Shown: positions 6,969 through 10,269 of the stretch, piece by piece
How the letters are laid out: every line of letters begins with the position of its first letter
Position numbering within the stretch: the first letter of the stretch is position 1
Notes under the pieces: model-generated
Databases searched by the model: none
The model's input: the letters and a program-made list of their open reading frames with translations, nothing else
What the model was told of the DNA's origin: nothing
Source of the DNA: an uncultured Pseudomonas sp.
Lineage (GTDB): Bacteria > Pseudomonadota > Gammaproteobacteria > Pseudomonadales > Pseudomonadaceae
DNA: 10,269 bases
Assembly: GCA_937863915.1 (NCBI GenBank)
Contig: CALMID010000148.1
Location: forward strand, 1-10,269
Reading direction: 5' to 3'
Translations under genes and position numbers: made by a program

Positions 6969-8927
6969 ATGAATGATTTCCAGCACGCCTTGCTCCACTG
7001 GGACGAGCAGGGGCAACCGCTGTCCAGCCGTTACGATGACGTGTACTTCTCCAAGGCCAACGGCCTGGAGGAAACCCGCTATGTATTCCTCGCCAACAGC
7101 CACCTGCCCGAGCGTTTTGCCGCTCTGGCCGAGCACGCGCAGCTGTGCATCGGGGAAACCGGTTTCGGCACCGGCCTGAATTTTCTCTGTGCCTGGCAGC
7201 TGTTTGAGCAGTGCGCGCCGGGCACTGCCCGCCTGCACTTTGTCAGTGTGGAAAAGCACCCCTTGCAGCTGGCCGACCTGACCCGTGCCCTGCAGCTGTG
7301 GCCGGAACTGGAACCCTACAGCCGTGCCCTGCTGGCGCAATACCAGGGCATCCACCCGGGTTTCCAGCGCCTGAGCTTTGCCGCGGGCCGCGTGCAACTG
7401 ACCCTGTTGATCGGCGATGCCAGTACCAGCCTGGCCCAACTGGATGCCCAGATCGATGCCTGGTTCCTCGATGGCTTCTCACCGGCCAAGAACCCGGAGA
7501 TGTGGTCGGCCGAACTGTTCGCTGAACTGGCGCGCCTGTCAGCACCCGGCGCCAGCCTGGCGACCTTCGCCAGTGCCGGCTTCGTTCGTCGCGGCCTGAT
7601 CGAGGCCGGTTTCAGCATGCGCAAGGTGCCGGGCTTCGGCAAGAAATGGGAAATGCTCCAGGGCCATTACAGCGGCCCGCCACAGCCTGCCGGCAAGCCT
7701 TGGTATGCCCGCCCTCCCGCCTCTGAAGAGCGTCGCGCCCTGGTCATCGGCGGCGGCCTGGCCGGCTGCAGCAGCGCGCCCACCCCGGCCCCACGTGGCT
7801 GGCAAGTCAGCCTGCTGGAGCGCCACAGCGCACTGGCCCAGGAAGCGTCCGGCAACCCGCAGGGCGTGCTCTATCTCAAGCTGTCCGCCCACCATACGCC
7901 GCTGTCGCAATTGATTGTCAGCGGCTACGGGCGCACCCGCCGGCTGCTGCAGGAGCTGCCCGAGGGTCAGGTCTGGCAGCCCTGCGGCGTGCTCCAGCTG
8001 GGCCTTGACGACAAGGAACAGGCTCGCCAGAGCGGCCTCGCCGCCGCCTTTCCCGCCGACCTGCTGCGCCAGGTCGACCGCAACGAAGCCGAACAGCTGA
8101 GCGGCATCGACCTGCCCAGCGGTGGTTTGTTCTACCCCAATGCCGGCTGGGCTCACCCGCCGGCGCTGTGCCGGGCCCTGACCGAACACCCCGGGATCAG
8201 TCTGTTGCTGCACCAGGAAGCACTGGAACTACGCCGCGTTGATGGTCAGTGGCAGGCCTGGAGCGGCGCGCAGCTGCTGGCGCAGGCGCCGGTGGTGATC
8301 CTCGCCAGCGCCGTGGAGATCCTGCGATTTCCGCAGACGGCTGGCATGCCGCTCAAGGGTATCCGCGGACAAATCACCCGCCTGCCGGCCACGCCAGCCA
8401 GTCAGGTTCTGAAAACCGTGGTATGCGCCGAAGGCTACGTGGCACCGGCCTGGCAGGGCGAACATACCCTCGGCGCCAGCTTCAATTTCCAGCGTCTGGA
8501 TAGCCAGCCATCGACCGAGGAACATGCCAGCAACCTAGAGCTGCTCGGCGAGATTTCTTCTGACCTGCGCCAGCGCCTGCAGGCCGACCAGCTCGATCCC
8601 GCCCGGCTCGAGGGCCGTGCCGCCCTGCGCTGTACCACGCCCGACTATCTGCCACTGGTTGGTCCGCTGGCCGAGGCCGAAGCCTTTGCCCGGGACTATG
8701 CCGTGCTGGCCAGGGATGCCCGGCAGGCGCCTGATACAGCCTGCCCCTGGCAGGAAGGCCTGTACCTCAACAGTGGCCATGGCTCGCGTGGGCTGATCAC
8801 CGCACCGCTGTCCGGCGAGCTGCTGGCCTCCTGGCTGAACAATGAACCTCTGCCCGTGCCGCGGACAGTGGCCGAGGCCTGTCACCCCAACCGTTATCTG
8901 CTGCGCCGGTTGGTACGCGGCAAATAA
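6969..8927 (+). CDS. mnmC: Bifunctional tRNA modification protein MnmC, with an unusual FAD-domain helix
   Basis: A 652-residue fusion acting on the wobble base of tRNA. The C-terminal FAD-dependent domain removes the carboxymethyl group of cmnm5s2U34, and the N-terminal SAM-dependent domain methylates the product to mnm5s2U34. The methyltransferase part (about 1-245) has the SAM loop GETGFGTG (62-69) and the DGFSPAKNPEMW block (168-179). The oxidase part has the dinucleotide motif GGGLAG (261-266) and the C-terminal GHGSRG (603-608). Immediately after the glycine motif residues 271, 273 and 275 are all proline, where homologues have helix-forming residues. This may disrupt FAD binding, or may reflect sequence error. 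The reading frame is otherwise intact and full length. The ribosome binding site is weak (AGAGCTTCTCC before ATG), and the start is chosen from the conserved N-terminus. Confidence 0.94.
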   Translation: MNDFQHALLHWDEQGQPLSSRYDDVYFSKANGLEETRYVFLANSHLPERFAALAEHAQLCIGETGFGTGLNFLCAWQLFEQCAPGTARLHFVSVEKHPLQLADLTRALQLWPELEPYSRALLAQYQGIHPGFQRLSFAAGRVQLTLLIGDASTSLAQLDAQIDAWFLDGFSPAKNPEMWSAELFAELARLSAPGASLATFASAGFVRRGLIEAGFSMRKVPGFGKKWEMLQGHYSGPPQPAGKPWYARPPASEERRALVIGGGLAGCSSAPTPAPRGWQVSLLERHSALAQEASGNPQGVLYLKLSAHHTPLSQLIVSGYGRTRRLLQELPEGQVWQPCGVLQLGLDDKEQARQSGLAAAFPADLLRQVDRNEAEQLSGIDLPSGGLFYPNAGWAHPPALCRALTEHPGISLLLHQEALELRRVDGQWQAWSGAQLLAQAPVVILASAVEILRFPQTAGMPLKGIRGQITRLPATPASQVLKTVVCAEGYVAPAWQGEHTLGASFNFQRLDSQPSTEEHASNLELLGEISSDLRQRLQADQLDPARLEGRAALRCTTPDYLPLVGPLAEAEAFARDYAVLARDARQAPDTACPWQEGLYLNSGHGSRGLITAPLSGELLASWLNNEPLPVPRTVAEACHPNRYLLRRLVRGK

Positions 8928-8942
8928 CCGCGTCCGGACCAA

Positions 8943-8972
8943 TTGCCAGGCCGCATGGCCTCGCAACATACT
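8943..8972 (+). promoter_or_regulatory. Sigma-70-like promoter of the DUF3365-CsoR operon
   Basis: TTGCCA (8943-8948, 5 of 6 consensus) and CATACT (8967-8972, 4 of 6) with an 18-base spacer. The spacer contains a palindrome AGGCC-GCAT-GGCCT (8948-8961). The predicted start is about 25 bases before the DUF3365 ATG. It lies in the 76-base gap after mnmC, where no T-rich terminator is seen, so some read-through from mnmC is possible. Confidence 0.5.
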
Positions 8973-8983
8973 CCACAGGGTAT
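8968..8983 (+). promoter_or_regulatory. Putative CsoR-family operator
   Basis: ATACTCCACAGGGTAT is a 16-base imperfect inverted repeat: ATAC and GTAT ends enclosing C-rich and G-rich tracts. CsoR-family operators are typically a G/C tract flanked by ATAC/GTAT-like ends. It overlaps the candidate -10 and the region of the start site, the position expected for a repressor, and it precedes an operon whose second gene encodes a CsoR-family protein. Autoregulation is inferred. Confidence 0.5.
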
Positions 8984-9003
8984 CCCCTTATGGAGTGATG
9001 AAG

Positions 9004-9555
9004 ATGCGTAAAGCCCTGCTGGTACTGACCCTCTGCCTCCCCCTGAGCGGTCAGGCGGCCGACTCCACTGCCCTGAGCGAAGAAGCTCGCCGCCTGATCA
9101 TGCCCCTGCAGCAGGCGCTGCAACACAGCGTGCAGCAGGCCATGCAGCAAGGCGGCCCACTGCAAGCTGTTGCCAGCTGCCAGGTGCAGGCACCAGCACT
9201 GACCGCGGCACACAGCCCATCCCCCTGGCAGGTAGGGCGGACAGCCCTGCGCATCCGCAACCCGGCCAACCAGCCAGATGCCTGGGAGCTAGAGGTCCTG
9301 CAGCGTTTTGCGGCCCGCGCAGCAGCCGGCGAACCGCTGGCCGGCATGCATGAACAGACCATCGCTGACGGGCAATTCCGCTATATGCAGGCCATCCCCA
9401 CCGGGCAACCCTGCTTGACCTGCCACGGTGAAAAGCTCAGTCCTGAGTTGGCAGCCAAGCTGGATGCGCTTTACCCTGCCGACCAGGCCCGCGGCTTCAA
9501 GCTGGGAGAGTTGCGCGGCGCCTTCACCCTCAGTCGCCCTGTGGAGCAACCGTGA
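9004..9555 (+). CDS. Secreted DUF3365 (Tll0287-like) haem c protein
   Basis: A 183-residue protein with a Sec signal peptide (MRKALL start, hydrophobic core to residue 15, likely cleavage after G-Q-A at residue 18), so it should be periplasmic. One CxxCH motif, C137-L-T-C-H141, predicts a single covalently bound haem c with H141 as one axial ligand. The context, YMQAIPTGQPCLTCHG, and the preceding helical part fit DUF3365, a PAS-like haem domain known from cyanobacterial Tll0287. C59 is the only other mature-region cysteine and could be a second axial ligand by family analogy (inference). Proposed roles are redox or gas sensing or electron transfer; none is proven. The ATG at 9004 is preferred over the in-frame ATG at 8998 because GGAG (8992-8995) is 8 bases from it and only 2 from the other. 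Its stop overlaps the downstream regulator start by 4 bases. Confidence 0.86.
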   Translation: MRKALLVLTLCLPLSGQAADSTALSEEARRLIMPLQQALQHSVQQAMQQGGPLQAVASCQVQAPALTAAHSPSPWQVGRTALRIRNPANQPDAWELEVLQRFAARAAAGEPLAGMHEQTIADGQFRYMQAIPTGQPCLTCHGEKLSPELAAKLDALYPADQARGFKLGELRGAFTLSRPVEQP

Positions 9556-9818
9556 ACGACAGCCAGAACCCGCAACAAGAGGCCATGCTCAAACGCCTGG
9601 CCCGCGTCGAAGGACAAATACGCGGGTTGCAGGCCATGATTCGCCGTGGCGAGGACTGCGAGGCCATCGCCCAGCAGTTCGCTGCCTCGCGCAAGGCCCT
9701 GGAAAAAGCCTATCAGCAGATGCTCGCCTGCCTGCTGGAAGAAGCCCTGCTCACGCCAGAACAGTCTCCCGCCGAGGCGCTGGCGCAGGTCCGCGCCATC
9801 TTTACCAAATACACCTGA
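9552..9818 (+). CDS. CsoR/RcnR/FrmR-family transcriptional repressor with non-standard ligands
   Basis: An 88-residue all-helical repressor of the DUF156 family, whose members bind DNA as tetramers and release it on binding copper, nickel/cobalt, formaldehyde or sulfane sulfur. The family core RLARVEGQIRGL (15-26) and the conserved cysteine C36 are present. An ungapped comparison with CsoR/RcnR/FrmR puts leucine (L61) where a histidine is expected and alanine (A65) where Cys or His is expected, while an extra cysteine, C60, appears next to position 61. The normal copper or nickel site is therefore not formed, and a thiol-based signal is possible (inference). It starts with GTG, whose last two bases lie in the DUF3365 stop, with GGAG 5 bases upstream, so the two genes are translationally coupled. 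No metal efflux or aldehyde gene is adjacent. Confidence 0.88.
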   Translation: MNDSQNPQQEAMLKRLARVEGQIRGLQAMIRRGEDCEAIAQQFAASRKALEKAYQQMLACLLEEALLTPEQSPAEALAQVRAIFTKYT

Positions 9819-9820
9819 GC

Positions 9821-10269
9821 TCAGCCCTGACGATACGGCAAGGCCTGCCGCGCCTGTTTGGCATAAGCCTCTACGGCCGGCCGTTCCTGCTGCAGAAAAT
9901 CCGCCACCGCCGCACGCAGGCCGGGATGGCAGAGGTAGTGCCAGGACTCGGTCAGCTGCGGCTCGAAGCCACGGATCAGCTTGTGCTCGCCCTGGGCGCC
10001 GGCGTCGAAACGTGCCAGCCCCTGAGCAATGGCCCAGTCGATACCCTGGTACAGGCAGGTTTCGAAATGCAGGAAGTTGAAGTCGGTGAGGCACCCCCAG
10101 TAGCGACCAAATAGGCAGTCCGCCCCCTGCAGACTGAAAGCCATCGCCACCGGCCGGCCATGCTGGCGCGCCAGCACCACGCGAATGCTCTGCGGCATGC
10201 GCTCGCCCAACAGGCTGAAGAACAACCGCGTCAGATAGGGCTGCTGACCGCGTACCCGATAGGTGTTGG
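9821..10269 (-). CDS. COG3146/DUF482 GNAT-like acyltransferase (partial, N-terminus outside window)
   Basis: The C-terminal 148 residues of a protein resembling the family annotated as peptidogalycan biosynthesis or GNAT-fold N-acetyltransferase (COG3146), usually about 370-390 residues in full. Recognisable blocks are NTYRVRGQQPYLTRLFF near the right edge, the central HFETCLYQGIDWAIAQGL and the signature GAQGEHKLIRGFEP. The frame is open through the edge of the window, so the start lies outside. Members resemble FemX-like aminoacyl transferases, but the substrate is unproven. It converges on the CsoR-family gene with a gap of 2 bases. No terminator fits there, so the two transcripts must overlap at their 3' ends. 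Confidence 0.85.
   Translation of the reverse strand, partial: NTYRVRGQQPYLTRLFFSLLGERMPQSIRVVLARQHGRPVAMAFSLQGADCLFGRYWGCLTDFNFLHFETCLYQGIDWAIAQGLARFDAGAQGEHKLIRGFEPQLTESWHYLCHPGLRAAVADFLQQERPAVEAYAKQARQALPYRQG

Noticed and set aside
7776..7796. Frameshift as the cause of the odd MnmC proline segment
   Set aside because: The frame is correct on both sides at family spacing (GGGLAG before, RGWQVSLLER after), so substitutions rather than compensating indels are the simpler reading.
8842..9003. N-terminal extension of the DUF3365 gene into the end of mnmC
   Set aside because: The extension lacks signal-peptide character, while the start at 9004 gives a textbook signal peptide and ribosome binding site spacing.
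1..10269. Mobile elements, CRISPR arrays, tRNA genes, phage or defence genes
   Set aside because: No transposase, integrase, direct-repeat array, cloverleaf or defence protein could be recognised anywhere in the window.

Overview
This is a GC-rich, gene-dense chromosomal window. Gene content and protein sequence look like a gammaproteobacterium of the Pseudomonas group: a two-domain polyphosphate:AMP phosphotransferase, a fused MnmC, TrhO, a DUF2059/BolA pair and a DUF6316 small protein. The organism call is inferred from recognised protein families, not from a marker gene. No tRNA, rRNA, insertion sequence, phage gene or CRISPR array is visible. No gene-free stretch exceeds about 225 bases.

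Left block (1-3811, all minus strand, read right to left): an exported DUF2059 protein and a BolA-family protein form a tight pair that ends at a strong intrinsic terminator (2929-2957). Next come trhO (tRNA U34 hydroxylation), a cytoplasmic DsbA-fold CxxC protein and an exporter-type ABC transporter that runs off the left edge. The last three genes are separated by 1 base and by an 8-base overlap, so they look like one translationally coupled operon.

Middle block (3812-6968): a divergent regulatory region leads to a DUF2804 gene on the plus strand, then a 70-residue DUF6316 gene with its own leader of repeated hexamers. pap lies convergent to it, 18 bases away. A short divergent region separates pap from mnmC.

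Right block (6969-10269): mnmC (final steps of mnm5s2U34 synthesis in tRNA) is followed by a two-gene operon. This operon encodes a secreted DUF3365 protein with one haem c motif, and overlaps by 4 bases a CsoR/FrmR/RcnR-family repressor. A partial COG3146-type acyltransferase-like gene converges on that operon with a 2-base gap.

The most notable points are: (1) the DUF3365-CsoR pair has a good promoter whose -10 overlaps a CsoR-type inverted repeat, yet the regulator lacks two of the three usual metal ligands; (2) MnmC carries three prolines at alternating positions in the helix just after its FAD-binding glycine motif, which looks damaging; (3) the DUF6316 leader holds three alternating copies of one hexamer that could form competing hairpins or an operator; (4) a terminator-like hairpin may sit inside the trhO leader.
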